Assembly: GCA_947259105.1 (NCBI GenBank) | Contig: CAMYKU010000023.1 | Location: 658-64,657 of the forward strand | Source: an uncultured Alphaproteobacteria bacterium | GTDB lineage: Bacteria; Pseudomonadota; Alphaproteobacteria; UBA8366; JADFVY01 | DNA length: 64,000 bases | Direction: 5' to 3' | In this document: piece after piece, positions 1 to 10,006 of the stretch | Layout: the number at the start of each line of letters is the position of its first letter | How positions within the stretch are numbered: the stretch's first letter is position 1 | Position numbers and translations under genes: made by a program | The notes under the pieces: generated by a model | What the model saw: only the letters and a program-made list of their open reading frames with translations | Database searches by the model: none | What the model was told of the DNA's origin: nothing

Positions 1-336
<336 letters not shown>

Positions 337-375
337 AATATCGGAACAGCGGGTTTCTGCCTTGAAAGGGTTGCG

Positions 376-1515
376 ATGACCCCGAAACCGGATTCCATTG
401 CGCGTTGGACGGACGCCTATTTCAACCGTACGCGCCGCATCGTCGAGAGTTTCGGCGACTGCATCGTCACCTATGCGATCTTCATGCGGCGTCCCGTCGT
501 TTCCGCGCCGCTTCTGGCCATCGAATGGCTGGAAGGTGTCGCGAAGGAGCGGGGGGCGGCGGTGGAGATCGACCTGAGATACGAAGAGGGCCGTTGGGTC
601 GGCGCCGGCGAGGCGCTGATGTACGTAACTGGGTCCCTGGCGCTGCTGGTCGATCTGGAAACGCTGCTGCTGCAGAAGATCGGCCCGCCCTGTGTCGCTG
701 CCTACAACGCCGCGGCCATGTGCATGGACTTGCCCAAGGTCTCCTTCCTCGCCATGGATGCGCGCCATTGCGCCGGCACCGAGATGTCGGAGCTTATGGC
801 CTATGCGGCGTCCGTCGGCTCGCGCCGCGCGCGGCGAAAGGAGAGGGCAGTCGGTTTCATCGGCAACGCCACAGATGCAACCGCCCATTATTTCGGCCTG
901 CGGCAGGGGCTTGGGACCATGCCGCACGCGCTGATCGGCTATGCCGGCTCCACGGTCCGGGCGGCCGAGATGTTCCATGAGACTTTCCCGGACGAGAACC
1001 TGACGGTGCTGGTCGATTATTTCGGGCACGAGGTCGCGGATTCCCTGGCGGTCTGTGAACGGTTTCCGGAGCTTGCGGCGAAGGGCCGGCTTTCGGTCCG
1101 CCTCGATACCCCGGGCTCGCGGTTCTGCGAGGGCCTCGATCCGGCGGCCTCGTATGCGGTGCTCGAACGCCATGTGCCGCGGGCGATCCGTGGCTACAGG
1201 ACCGAGGAGGAACTGCGCGACCTGGTCGGCCCCGGCGTCTCTGCGGCCGCCATCTGGCATATGCGGGAACAGCTGGACGACGCGGGCCACAGGAACGCGC
1301 GGATCGTCGCGTCCAGCGGTTTCGGGCCGCACAAATGCAAGACCATGGCGATCGCCGAGGCCCCGATCGACGTGGTCGGCACCGGCTCTTATCTGCCCGA
1401 CCGCTGGGCGGAAACGTATGCCACCGCCGATATCGTCGAGTACGACGGTGAGCAACGGGTCAAGGTCGGCCGCGAATTCCTGCTGCGGCACCACGACGCG
1501 GAGGCGGCGGAATAG
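376..1515 (+). CDS. Nicotinate phosphoribosyltransferase family protein
   Basis: This 379-residue protein resembles the nicotinate phosphoribosyltransferase (PncB/NAPRTase) family, which makes nicotinate mononucleotide from nicotinate and PRPP to salvage NAD. Supporting blocks are SVGSRRARR with the family's basic phosphate-binding residues (about 147-155), FIGNATDATAHYFGL, GTMPHALIGYAG with the conserved His, LTVLVDYFG, SVRLDTPGSRF and a C-terminal VVGTGSYLP. The protein is at the short end for the family, and the N-terminal YFNRTRRI resembles the usual YFLKT-type opening. NAD synthetase lies 5.5 kb downstream but is not in the same operon. A related use of the fold, such as nicotinamide as substrate, cannot be excluded. 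Confidence 0.85.
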   Translation: MTPKPDSIARWTDAYFNRTRRIVESFGDCIVTYAIFMRRPVVSAPLLAIEWLEGVAKERGAAVEIDLRYEEGRWVGAGEALMYVTGSLALLVDLETLLLQKIGPPCVAAYNAAAMCMDLPKVSFLAMDARHCAGTEMSELMAYAASVGSRRARRKERAVGFIGNATDATAHYFGLRQGLGTMPHALIGYAGSTVRAAEMFHETFPDENLTVLVDYFGHEVADSLAVCERFPELAAKGRLSVRLDTPGSRFCEGLDPAASYAVLERHVPRAIRGYRTEEELRDLVGPGVSAAAIWHMREQLDDAGHRNARIVASSGFGPHKCKTMAIAEAPIDVVGTGSYLPDRWAETYATADIVEYDGEQRVKVGREFLLRHHDAEAAE

Positions 1516-1580
1516 GACTCACACCCCCGGCCTCAATTGAATCGAGCCGCAATCATAACGGGGACATCAACCCGGAGTTC

Positions 1581-1955
1581 TCAGGCAGCGTCTCCAAGCA
1601 CCCCGGCCACCGTGGCCACGACGGCCTGGCGGTCGAGCGGCTTCGCGAGGGCGCCATCGGCGCCGAACCTTTTCGCGATTTGGAGGTAGTCCAGATTGTG
1701 CGTGCGCCCCCCGCCCGACACGGCGATGATCTTCAATTCCGGCTGGCGCCGCCGAAGCTCGACGATTGTTTCGATCCCTTCCTTCACCGGCATGATGATA
1801 TCTGTGATGACCAGATCCACTTCGAGCTCTTCGAAGGATTTCAGGGCTTCCAGACCATTCGCTGCCTCGAAGACCTCATGGCCGGCCTTCTCCAGCATCT
1901 GCCGCAGCGTGAAACGGATTATATCTTCGTCATCGACGACAAGTATGCGACCCAT
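1581..1955 (-). CDS. Single-domain response regulator (CheY-like receiver)
   Basis: A 124-residue stand-alone receiver domain with no output domain. The acidic pocket is D8/D9, the expected phospho-acceptor is D52 in TDIIMP, followed by a conserved switch serine in AVSGGG and the lysine of AKPLD near residue 105. Such proteins are phosphorylated by a histidine kinase and act through protein contacts or as phosphorelay intermediates. It lies 86 nt downstream of the multi-PAS histidine kinase on the same strand, so that kinase is its likely partner, and this kinase has no receiver of its own. The start at 1955 gives a typical MGRILVVDDE opening. Confidence 0.9.
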   Translation of the reverse strand: MGRILVVDDEDIIRFTLRQMLEKAGHEVFEAANGLEALKSFEELEVDLVITDIIMPVKEGIETIVELRRRQPELKIIAVSGGGRTHNLDYLQIAKRFGADGALAKPLDRQAVVATVAGVLGDAA

Positions 1956-2041
1956 GGTGCTCTCCCTTGACGCCGCGCGCAGTTCGGGCGCGGTATGATG
2001 TTGGGGTCGGAAGACGACCTCGAGCGAACAAATTCATGCGA

Positions 2042-4657
2042 TCATTCCGCAGCGTGCCGAGGCTCAAGTCCCGTCTCGTGTGATTGCTCCAGGGGCAGGT
2101 AAATCTCGACGGTTGTGCCATGCCCCGGTTCGCTCGACACGGTGATTGCGCCCTCGTGGGATTTCACGATGCCGTGGACGACCGACAGGCCCATCCCGGT
2201 TCCGTCACCCACGCGCTTGGTTGTAAAGAAGGGATCGAAGATTCGCCCGAGCGTGCCGCGGTCCATTCCGGGGCCTGTGTCGCAGACGGTCAGCTTGACA
2301 TGAGGTCCGGGCTTGAGTTCCGCGTGAAGTGCCGCCGAGCCTTCGTCAACGTCCACCTGGTTCAAGGCGATCGTTAGGACGCCGGGCGTCAGCCCCATCG
2401 CGTCCCGGGCGTTGGAACTCAGGTTCATCAGAATCTGATGAATCTGGGCCGGCACGGCCAGAACGTATGCCGCGCCCTCATCGAGATCCTCACGGATATC
2501 GATTGTAGCCGGCAAGGTGGCGCGAAGAAACGCGAGGCTCTCCCTGGTGAGGCGGCGAAGATCAACTGGCTCGCGGTCCGGCGCGTGCTGACGGCTGAAC
2601 GCAAGGATCTGCGCTACAAGTTCCTTGCCGTGCTCGCCGGCTGCCATGACCTGCTCCAGATTTGCTCTTGCCTGGCTTCCCGCGGGCATATCATCCAGGA
2701 CGAGTTCGGTCAGGCCCAACACGGGCGTCAACGTATTGTTGAGGTCGTGGGCAATACCTGCGGCCAGGCTTCCCAGGCTGTCCATCTTCCGACTTTGACT
2801 CAGTTGGGTCTCTATCTTCTTGTGTTCGGTGATGTCGGTTCCGATCGCCCCGATTCCCGTCGTATTACCGGCCGAGTCGAAAATCGGGAACTTGACCGTG
2901 AGATAACAGCGCTTGCCATCATGTTCGTCCCACACCTCTTCCTGCTCGATCGGGTGTCCGCTATCGATCACCGCTTGATCGTGCGCCTTGAAGGCATCCG
3001 CTTGCTCTCGTCCGAATATTTCCTTGCTGGTCTTGCCCAGCGCTTCGGCCTCGGTTACGCGAAACAGTCTCTCGGCGAGCGGATTGACCAGGAGATAGCG
3101 CCCGTCCATATCCTTGATGTGTATCTTGGTCGGCGAATTGTCCACGACGGCCCTGAACCGCTCTTCGCTTTGCTGCAGTTTCTCCTCGGCTTTCTTCTGT
3201 TGGGTGATATCCGTGCGGGTCACGAGGAAGCCGCCGTCCGGCGTTGGAAACTCTCTGATAAGGAATATGCGCCCGTCCGATTGTTTCTGGACATGGGTCT
3301 CGTGGACTCTGTGCAATTCGAGACGCTTGGCGAGCCAATCCTCGGAAGACGGCCCCGTGTCGTCGTAAAGTCCTTTGGCCGCCAACCACCGGAGCACCTC
3401 CTCGAATTCCTTGCCGATGAGCGCCGCAGCCACCTTCTTGCCGACCTGTTCTCCAAACTTGCTGTTGCACAGAACCAGGCGCTGCTCGCGGTCATACAGC
3501 GTGAACCCGTCCGACATGCTTTCTATGGCCTGGATCATGAGGTCATGGGACGCTCTCAGCGACAGCTCACTTTCCACGAGGGCCTGTTCCGCAGCCTTCC
3601 GCTCCGTAATGTCCAACAGATAGAAGGTGACCCCGTCGCCGCTGGGGAAAGCGCGCACGTCATACCAGCGCCCCAGCGGTGCATAGAACTCGTCGAAGAC
3701 GGTCGGCTCGGACCGTTTCACGGCGGCGTTCAACCGGGTACAGAAACCTCCGGCGAGTTCGGGAAATTCGTCCCACAGGACCTTTCCAAGCAGGTCCTCC
3801 TGTGGCTGGCCGAACAGTTCTTCGGCATGCGGGTTGACATAGGTGAGGCGCCACTCCCGGTCGGCCGCAAAGAATGCGTCGTGAATGCTGTGCAGGATCG
3901 TCTTGATACGCTTACCCGCTTCCGTCGCCTTCCGTTCGGCCTGTTCGCGCTCCAGGACTTCGTTCTTTAGCCTCGCGTTGGCCTCCCGAAGTTCGGTGTT
4001 CCGCTCCTCGGTTTCGTCACGCGCGCTCTGCAATGCTGCGTCGGTCTCCTTTCTTAGCGTGATGTCGCGCACGATCGCCACGAATCGTGGCGTTCCTCCT
4101 GGCGGTGCGACATACTGCAGCAAGATCTCGACGGGAATCCGGGTGCCGTCCTTATGCCTGTGTACGGTCTCGAAGGTGCTGAACCTTTGTGATCCTTCGA
4201 TCAGCGGGGCGATCATCTCGCGAAATCCGGCCTCATTGAATTCCGGCTTGATGTCGACCGGCGTCATCCGCATGAGTTGGCGTCGGGTGTATCCGATCTG
4301 TTCAATGGCGCCCAGGTTGACATAGAAGAACCTGAGTGTGTCCGGCCTGAACATAAAGACGCAGTCCACCGTCTGATCCAGGGTCCGGTTGAACTGATCG
4401 AGCGCCTGCGTCGCCTGTCCGACCCGCCGCATGGCCTTGTAGCATAGCGGGCCGGCCACGGCCCAGACAGCCACGGCTGCGAGCGTGGCGGTCGCAACGA
4501 AAGTCCAGTGCTCCTCGTGCATCTCGATGTTCGGCCGCCCGGCGAGATGCAGTGCCAACAGATCCGCCAGCCAATGTGCCCAAAGCGATGACAACGCGAA
4601 AACAAATGCCGTCGTCAGGCCGGCCAGATAGAGAATATGGTGGGGCTTGACGATCAA
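2042..4657 (-). CDS. Membrane multi-PAS sensor histidine kinase
   Basis: An 871-residue sensor kinase. Two N-terminal membrane segments (about 8-28 and 50-72) flank a short loop containing His residues. Four PAS-type domains follow at roughly 90-205, 250-355, 370-490 and 495-620, separated by coiled-coil linkers rich in Glu and Arg. The dimerisation domain carries the phospho-accepting His637 in AHDLNN. The ATPase domain has an N-box (LMNLSSNARDAM), DTGPGM, FDPFFTTK and a GTGMGLS glycine box. The chemistry is therefore complete and only the signal is unknown. It probably phosphorylates the receiver protein encoded just downstream. The start is the first ATG after a 364-nt non-coding stretch. 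Confidence 0.93.
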   Translation of the reverse strand: MIVKPHHILYLAGLTTAFVFALSSLWAHWLADLLALHLAGRPNIEMHEEHWTFVATATLAAVAVWAVAGPLCYKAMRRVGQATQALDQFNRTLDQTVDCVFMFRPDTLRFFYVNLGAIEQIGYTRRQLMRMTPVDIKPEFNEAGFREMIAPLIEGSQRFSTFETVHRHKDGTRIPVEILLQYVAPPGGTPRFVAIVRDITLRKETDAALQSARDETEERNTELREANARLKNEVLEREQAERKATEAGKRIKTILHSIHDAFFAADREWRLTYVNPHAEELFGQPQEDLLGKVLWDEFPELAGGFCTRLNAAVKRSEPTVFDEFYAPLGRWYDVRAFPSGDGVTFYLLDITERKAAEQALVESELSLRASHDLMIQAIESMSDGFTLYDREQRLVLCNSKFGEQVGKKVAAALIGKEFEEVLRWLAAKGLYDDTGPSSEDWLAKRLELHRVHETHVQKQSDGRIFLIREFPTPDGGFLVTRTDITQQKKAEEKLQQSEERFRAVVDNSPTKIHIKDMDGRYLLVNPLAERLFRVTEAEALGKTSKEIFGREQADAFKAHDQAVIDSGHPIEQEEVWDEHDGKRCYLTVKFPIFDSAGNTTGIGAIGTDITEHKKIETQLSQSRKMDSLGSLAAGIAHDLNNTLTPVLGLTELVLDDMPAGSQARANLEQVMAAGEHGKELVAQILAFSRQHAPDREPVDLRRLTRESLAFLRATLPATIDIREDLDEGAAYVLAVPAQIHQILMNLSSNARDAMGLTPGVLTIALNQVDVDEGSAALHAELKPGPHVKLTVCDTGPGMDRGTLGRIFDPFFTTKRVGDGTGMGLSVVHGIVKSHEGAITVSSEPGHGTTVEIYLPLEQSHETGLEPRHAAE

Positions 4658-5021
4658 CGGTTTCTCCTTTGGCCCACGGACGGGCGCCAGGGGGGATCCA
4701 GCCCAAGGGCGTCCTCTTAACCGGTGACCGGCCGGCGGGTGGCGGCAACCCGGAATGATAGAACAAATTCGTTAAAGACTTCGCAATGTCCATCGCTCTT
4801 TCCGTGCACTTGGGGCCGGAAGTTGGATTGCCTAGAGGCTGTAAAACCTTGAGGGATCAATCGGGTTGGCGACATCATGGCGCCTGGAATCAAGCGTCGC
4901 GAAGACAAGTGCAAGTTGATCGGCCGAGGCGATGAGATCGCGGCAGCGCGGTCGAACGCACCGCCGCTCGCGGTTCACGCCCATCGGCAACAAGCGGGAA
5001 GATCGAGGGCTCTTTGGGACC
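4658..5021. other. Non-coding gap upstream of the histidine kinase
   Basis: No convincing gene is present here. The stretch separates the histidine kinase start (4657) from the end of the next minus-strand gene (5022), so it should hold the kinase promoter. Short open frames exist but lack ribosome sites and family features. No terminator with a T-tract was recognised for the upstream gene. Confidence 0.5.
4758..4786 (-). promoter_or_regulatory. Possible sigma70-type promoter for the histidine kinase operon
   Basis: On the minus strand TTGCGA (-35, 4786-4781) and TTCTAT (-10, 4763-4758) are separated by exactly 17 nt inside the only AT-rich patch of this gap. The predicted start of transcription is near 4750, giving a leader of about 90 nt before the kinase ATG. 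The -35 element is weak, so this is a suggestion from sequence only. Confidence 0.3.
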
Positions 5022-5855
5022 TTACGGCGCGAGCCGGCGGAGCGGCGTCACATTTGCGGGCGCATCGAGGTCGGCGAAAAAATCCTCCAGTATCTCGCAG
5101 ACCACGATGCCGTAGCGATCCCCGATGCGCTGCCTGCCTTCCGGCGAGGCCATTTCGGATCGCAGCGACCGGAACAGGGCCTCCATCAGCATTGCGAACT
5201 CCGCGTCGCCGAACACCCAGGCCCGCTCGGCCTCATCCTCTCCCAGCGGCAACTGCGAGACGATGACCCCCATCATCCATGCGCGGCGCTTGGCGAAGTT
5301 CGAGAAATGCCTGCTGAGATGGACCAGGATGTCGTTGACGATGACCTGGCTGGTGGGGTCGTCATAGACGTCCTTCCACTCGAAATCGTTGCCGCGCGCG
5401 GTCTGGATGATCCTGACCAGCTCACGGCAGCGGTTCTGGTACTGGTCCAGCAGGACCGGACCCAGCATCTGGTACAGCGCCGACAGAAAACCCGGCAGGA
5501 TTCGGCGTGACAGCCCCTTGCCGGGCACGACGGGCTGATGCGCAGCCGGGAGGAGGTGGGAAAGCGGGTGGACCATCAGCCGTTCCAACGGCATGCGGCG
5601 GCTGCTCTCCCGGCGCACTTCGTTGATCACCGAAAGGCATTCGTTCCATCCGGTCCGGTAGAAATCCTGCGCGTCGTCCTCGGTGCTGTTCCGGAACGTC
5701 TCGATTGCGGCTGCCAATTGCGGCCCGTCGAGCGCGCCTCCGCGAACCGCCGCCTCGTGCTGGAGATACTCCGTAATCCGGTCAAGCACGATCTGGGTCA
5801 GCGTTTTCAGGCGCGTCGGACCCGGTCCCAACTCTGGCCAATTATCGTCGACCAT
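5022..5855 (-). CDS. Uncharacterised protein, paralogue of the upstream gene
   Basis: A 277-residue soluble protein I do not recognise. The ATG at 5855 (MVDDNWPELGPGP) is preferred over longer alternatives because it gives the same length and N-terminal pattern as the neighbouring paralogue (6037-6837), which starts MSDNKPIDLEPGP. The two share a colinear series of blocks: HLLP, LSRRIxPG, GPVL, RELVR, TARG, a W-x-DVY-x-D element, LVHL and a C-terminal FALLM/FAMLM helix followed by EG. No signal peptide, membrane segment or catalytic motif is evident. It lies 181 nt downstream of its paralogue, so the pair looks like a tandem duplication. Its role is unknown. Confidence 0.7.
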   Translation of the reverse strand: MVDDNWPELGPGPTRLKTLTQIVLDRITEYLQHEAAVRGGALDGPQLAAAIETFRNSTEDDAQDFYRTGWNECLSVINEVRRESSRRMPLERLMVHPLSHLLPAAHQPVVPGKGLSRRILPGFLSALYQMLGPVLLDQYQNRCRELVRIIQTARGNDFEWKDVYDDPTSQVIVNDILVHLSRHFSNFAKRRAWMMGVIVSQLPLGEDEAERAWVFGDAEFAMLMEALFRSLRSEMASPEGRQRIGDRYGIVVCEILEDFFADLDAPANVTPLRRLAP

Positions 5856-6036
5856 TTTCCATGGCCTCCAATCCCAACATGAGAACCCGCCCGTCTTCGA
5901 CCAGGGAAGCAGCCGACAGAAGCGGCGGAATGTTTCTCCACTATCCGTGGGGATCAGGTGTAATGCGAAAAAGTAAAGATACCAGTAATGGGCCCGTTGG
6001 AATTGTTGAGAATCCGCGATATTCCGGGCCAGGCTC

Positions 6037-6837
6037 TCACGATCCGTCCAGTTCGACGAGCAGCGCGATGACATTCTTGACCGCGGCTGCGCCGTGCCGC
6101 TCGACCAGGCGTGCCTCGCCCTCCCGTGTCTCGAGGGCCTGCGCGAGGTGCGAATAGAGCGCATTCATAAGCAATGCGAACCCGTCGTCATCGAGGGCGA
6201 CGGCGTGGCCCGAACCGTTGGTCGGCAACGGCATCGAGTCGTTCACAAGACCGATGAACCAGTCGCGCTGCCGGTCGAAATCCTCGAGTTCCCCGGCAAG
6301 ATGCACGAGCATGTCGTCGACGATGTCCCCGCTGTGCCGGTCCTCGTAGACGTCCTCCCAGCGGAAGGCGCCGCCCCGGGCGGTTCGCATCGTCCGCACC
6401 AGTTCGCGGCTGCGTTCCTGCTGGCGTCCGAAGAGCACCGGCCCGACCATGTCCTCCAGCGCCGCCATGTAGCCCGGAATGATCCGCCGCGACAAAGTGC
6501 CGCCGGCGCCATCGCGGCTCCCGTGTTCCGGCAGCAGATGCGCGAACGGCCAGACCATCAGGCGCAGGAACGGCGCTTTCCGGTCCTCGCCGCGCCCCTC
6601 GGATTCGAAGATCGCGCCGCAATCGTCCCACGCGGCCTGGCAGATCGCGCCGACGACCGGTGAGTCCGGCCGCTTGAACGACTCCAGCACCTCGCCGATC
6701 TCGCTGACGCCGATCGATCCGCCGTTGGCTTTCGCGCGATCCCGCAGCGCGCGGGCCAGCAGATTGGCGGCACGATACAGATATCCGCGAACCGCGGCGG
6801 GTCCCGGTTCGAGGTCGATGGGTTTATTGTCGCTCAT
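6037..6837 (-). CDS. Uncharacterised protein, tandem paralogue
   Basis: A 266-residue predicted cytoplasmic protein of unknown function, acidic at its N-terminus and mostly helical. It shares with the downstream gene (5022-5855) the blocks LMVWPFAHLLPE/LMVHPLSHLLPA, GGTLSRRIIPG/KGLSRRILPG, MVGPVL/MLGPVL, RELVRTMRTARG/RELVRIIQTARG and WEDVYEDRHS/WKDVYDDPTS, then the end FALLMNALYSHL. The conserved Arg, Trp and Asp residues in the middle block would be the first place to look for a binding site. The start MSDNKPID is the first in-frame ATG. The next gene, nadE, is divergent. Confidence 0.7.
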   Translation of the reverse strand: MSDNKPIDLEPGPAAVRGYLYRAANLLARALRDRAKANGGSIGVSEIGEVLESFKRPDSPVVGAICQAAWDDCGAIFESEGRGEDRKAPFLRLMVWPFAHLLPEHGSRDGAGGTLSRRIIPGYMAALEDMVGPVLFGRQQERSRELVRTMRTARGGAFRWEDVYEDRHSGDIVDDMLVHLAGELEDFDRQRDWFIGLVNDSMPLPTNGSGHAVALDDDGFALLMNALYSHLAQALETREGEARLVERHGAAAVKNVIALLVELDGS

Positions 6838-6986
6838 ATCGGCAGCATCCTTCGACGGCGGGTAAATCGGCCTCCGGCACCACTATTCGCGCAGCTTCCC
6901 CTTGATTTCAAGGTTGCCGGGATAGGATAGTCGGCGGCACCGATTTCTTCCACAACGCCGGCAGCCCGCCGGCGCCATGACGGACC

Positions 6987-8648
6987 ATGACCGATCGACT
7001 GAAAATATACCTCGCCCAGCGCAACCCGACCGTCGGCGATATTGACGGAAACGCCGCGCTGATCCGCGACGCACGGGCGGCGACGGCGGCGGAGGGGGCC
7101 GATCTCGTGATCTTCCCGGAGCTGTTCGTGTGCGGCTATCCGCCCGAAGATCTGGTTCTCAAGCCGTTCTTCCAGGACCGCATCGAGGCGGCGGTCCGGG
7201 ATCTTGCCCGGGACACCGGCGATAACGGGCCGGCGCTGCTGATCGGTGCGCCGTGGCGCGACGGCGGCGGCTTGCACAATGCGGCACTGCTGCTGGATGG
7301 CGGCGAAATCGCCGCGGTCCGCTACAAGCACGATTTGCCCAATTACAGCGTGTTCGACGAGAAGCGCGTGTTCACGGCCGGTCCCCTGCCGGGGCCGATG
7401 CCGTTCCGGGGCGTGCGGCTCGGTGTGATGGTGTGCGAGGATATGTGGACCCCGGATGTATCGGAATGCCTCGAGGAATCCGGCGCGGAACTCCTTGTGG
7501 TGCTGAACGGATCCCCGTTCGAGAGCGACAAGATCGACATGCGGATGCAGTTGGCGACGCAGCGGGTGACCGAATCGCAGCTGCCGTTGATCTACGTGAA
7601 CCAGGTCGGCGGCCAGGACGAGCTGGTCTTCGACGGGGCCTCCTTCGTGCTCAACGCGGATCGCTCCGTCGCCGCGTATCTGCCCGCCTTCCGCGTGATC
7701 GATACGGCCACCGACTGGTCGCGGACGCCCGACGGCTGGGTCTGTGCCGGGGCGCTGCGCGCGGCGCCGCCGGAAGACGAGGAAGCGATGTACCGCGCGA
7801 TGGTGTTGGGGCTGGCCGATTACGTGCGCAAGAACGGTTTCCCCGGTGTGATCGTCGGGCTGTCCGGAGGCATCGATTCCGCGCTGACGGCGGCGGTCGC
7901 GGTGGACGCGCTGGGCGCCGACAAGGTGCGCTGCGTGATGATGCCGTCGCCCTATACCAGCCGGGAGAGCCTGGAAGATGCCGCCGACTGCGCGAAACGG
8001 CTCGGCGTCGCGCTTGACGAGATCGGCATCGAGCCGGCGATGGAGGCGTTCGCGGCGATGCTGGGCCCCGTGTTCGGCGACCGGCCGCCGGATACAACCG
8101 AAGAAAACATCCAGGCGCGCAGCCGCGGGATCGTCCTGATGGCGTTGTCCAACAAGCTGGGCCATATGGTGCTGACCACCGGCAACAAGTCGGAAATGTC
8201 GGTCGGCTATGCGACTCTTTACGGCGATATGGCGGGCGGTTACTCGGTCCTCAAGGACGTCTACAAGACCGACGTGTTCCGCCTGTCGCGCTGGCGCAAC
8301 GACCACAGGCCGGACGGCTTCGCCGGGTCCGCGGCCGCGGTGATCCCCGAGCGCATCATCACCAAGCCGCCCTCCGCCGAGCTCCGGCCCGACCAGACCG
8401 ATCAGGACTCGCTGCCGCCCTACGAGAAGCTCGACGATATCCTGCGCTGCCTGATCGAGCACGAGATGGGTATCGACGAGATCGTCGCGCGTGGCCATGC
8501 GCCGGAACTGGTGCAGCGCGTCTGGCGCATGCTCGACACAGCCGAATACAAGCGCCGCCAGGCGCCGCCGGGCGTCAAGCTGACCAGCCGCGCCTTCGGC
8601 CGCGACCGCCGCTACCCGATCACCAACAGATTTACGAAGATTTTGTGA
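6987..8648 (+). CDS. nadE: NAD+ synthase, glutamine-hydrolysing
   Basis: This 553-residue two-domain enzyme amidates deamido-NAD using ammonia channelled from glutamine. The N-terminal nitrilase-like glutaminase domain shows the triad Glu45 (FPELF), Lys114 (YKHDLPNY) and Cys150 (VMVCEDMW). The C-terminal synthetase domain has the PP-loop SGGIDS with ATP-binding context, then TGNKSE and [17 protein letters not shown]. Length and order match bacterial glutamine-dependent NadE. Only one nucleotide separates its stop from the gltX start, so nadE-gltX-cysS is almost certainly one transcript. The nicotinate salvage gene at 376-1515 feeds the same pathway. Confidence 0.96.
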   Translation: MTDRLKIYLAQRNPTVGDIDGNAALIRDARAATAAEGADLVIFPELFVCGYPPEDLVLKPFFQDRIEAAVRDLARDTGDNGPALLIGAPWRDGGGLHNAALLLDGGEIAAVRYKHDLPNYSVFDEKRVFTAGPLPGPMPFRGVRLGVMVCEDMWTPDVSECLEESGAELLVVLNGSPFESDKIDMRMQLATQRVTESQLPLIYVNQVGGQDELVFDGASFVLNADRSVAAYLPAFRVIDTATDWSRTPDGWVCAGALRAAPPEDEEAMYRAMVLGLADYVRKNGFPGVIVGLSGGIDSALTAAVAVDALGADKVRCVMMPSPYTSRESLEDAADCAKRLGVALDEIGIEPAMEAFAAMLGPVFGDRPPDTTEENIQARSRGIVLMALSNKLGHMVLTTGNKSEMSVGYATLYGDMAGGYSVLKDVYKTDVFRLSRWRNDHRPDGFAGSAAAVIPERIITKPPSAELRPDQTDQDSLPPYEKLDDILRCLIEHEMGIDEIVARGHAPELVQRVWRMLDTAEYKRRQAPPGVKLTSRAFGRDRRYPITNRFTKIL

Positions 8649-8649
8649 G

Positions 8650-10002
8650 ATGCGGGCGACGCCGAAAGTCCGTTTCGCACCCAGCCCGACCGGGCTGCTG
8701 CATGTCGGCAACGCCCGGCTGGCGCTGGTCAACTGGCTGTTCGCGCGCCACGGCGGCGGCACCTTCCTGCTGCGTCTGGACGATACCGATGCGGCGCGTT
8801 CGCACGCCGAATACGGCGCGGCGATCGAGGAAGACCTTGGCTGGCTGGGGCTCGACTGGGATGATTTCGTGCGCCAGTCCGACCGGCTGGACCGTTACGA
8901 TGCGGCGGTCGCGCGGCTGCAGGCGGCGGGCCGCCTCTATCCGTGCTACGAGACGCCGCAGGAACTGTCGCTCAAGCGCAAACGGCAGTTGAGCCAGGGC
9001 CGTCCCCCGGTCTACGACCGCGCCGCGCGCGATTTGAGCGACGCCGAGCGCGCCCGCTTCGAAGACGAGGGCCGGCGGCCCCACTGGCGCTTCCTCCTGG
9101 AGGACGATGCGGTCGAATGGACGGACCTTGCGCGCGGGGCCGTTCATTTCGAGCCCGGCCATATGAGCGATCCGGTGCTGGTCCGCGAGGACGGATATCC
9201 GCTCTATACCCTGTCTTCAATCGTCGACGATGGCGAGCTCGGCATCACGCATGTCGTCCGTGGCGAGGATCACGTCGCCAACACGGCGGTGCAGATCCAG
9301 CTGTTCGCGGCGCTGGATTTCGCCGTGCCCGAATTCGCCCACCTGCCGTTGCTGATGGGCGATGACGGCAAACCGCTGTCCAAGCGGCTGGAAAGCCTCA
9401 GCCTGAAGGCGCTGCGCCGCGAGGGCATAGAGCCGCGCGCGCTGTGCGGGTATCTTGCCCATCTGGGAACGTCGCTGGCGGCCAGTGGAGAGGAAACCAT
9501 GGAGGCGCTGGTCGCCGGCTTCGACATCGCCGGTTTCGGACGCGCCGCGCCGCGCTTCGAGCGCTCGGAGCTCGACCACCTGAACGCCCGGGTGCTGCAT
9601 CACTTGCCCTTCGAGGCGGTGCGAGAACGTCTCGGGGTCGACGGCGCCGACGAGGCCTTCTGGCAGGCCGTGCGGCCCAACCTTTCGAATTTGGCGGAGG
9701 CGGCCGGCTGGTGGCGGATCCTGCATGGCGAGGTCGCGCCGGTCATCGGCGATCCGGCGTTGTGCAAGACGGCGGCGGCGCTGTTGCCGGACGAACCGTG
9801 GGACGAGACGACTTTCAAGGCCTGGACCGATGCGGTGAAGGAGGCCACCGGGGCCAAAGGCAAGGCGCTGTTCATGCCGCTGCGCCAGGCGCTCACCGGC
9901 ACGGACCATGGACCCGAACTCCGGGTTCTGTTACCTATGCTCGGCCGCGAACGGGCGTTTGCGCGCCTTGCCGGGACGAACTCCAGACAGGCCGGATCCT
10001 GA
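8650..10002 (+). CDS. gltX: Glutamyl-tRNA synthetase
   Basis: A 450-residue class I aminoacyl-tRNA synthetase that charges tRNA with glutamate. It has [15 protein letters not shown] with the HIGH-type motif at residues 18-21, a Rossmann core with RLDDTD, an editing-free catalytic domain with VVRGEDH, and a KMSKS-type loop reading KPLSKR at 241-246. The C-terminal anticodon-binding part is compact (to PLRQALTG and [10 protein letters not shown]), giving a shorter protein than the usual 470-490 residues. This is the pattern of the second GltX paralogue common in alphaproteobacteria. It may therefore act on a subset of tRNAs rather than being the only GluRS. Confidence 0.92.
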   Translation: MRATPKVRFAPSPTGLLHVGNARLALVNWLFARHGGGTFLLRLDDTDAARSHAEYGAAIEEDLGWLGLDWDDFVRQSDRLDRYDAAVARLQAAGRLYPCYETPQELSLKRKRQLSQGRPPVYDRAARDLSDAERARFEDEGRRPHWRFLLEDDAVEWTDLARGAVHFEPGHMSDPVLVREDGYPLYTLSSIVDDGELGITHVVRGEDHVANTAVQIQLFAALDFAVPEFAHLPLLMGDDGKPLSKRLESLSLKALRREGIEPRALCGYLAHLGTSLAASGEETMEALVAGFDIAGFGRAAPRFERSELDHLNARVLHHLPFEAVRERLGVDGADEAFWQAVRPNLSNLAEAAGWWRILHGEVAPVIGDPALCKTAAALLPDEPWDETTFKAWTDAVKEATGAKGKALFMPLRQALTGTDHGPELRVLLPMLGRERAFARLAGTNSRQAGS

Positions 10003-10006
10003 AAAC

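Noticed and set aside
2438-3970. A 510-codon plus-strand open frame.
   Set aside because: It is antisense to the multi-PAS kinase, whose kinase motifs are intact.
6834-8762. A long minus-strand open frame of 642 codons.
   Set aside because: It is antisense to nadE, has a GC-driven composition and no domain. NadE motifs are complete on the plus strand.
9908-10006. An upstream ATG extending cysS by 33 residues.
   Set aside because: The extension lies inside gltX and does not resemble CysS; GTG 10007 gives the family N-terminus.
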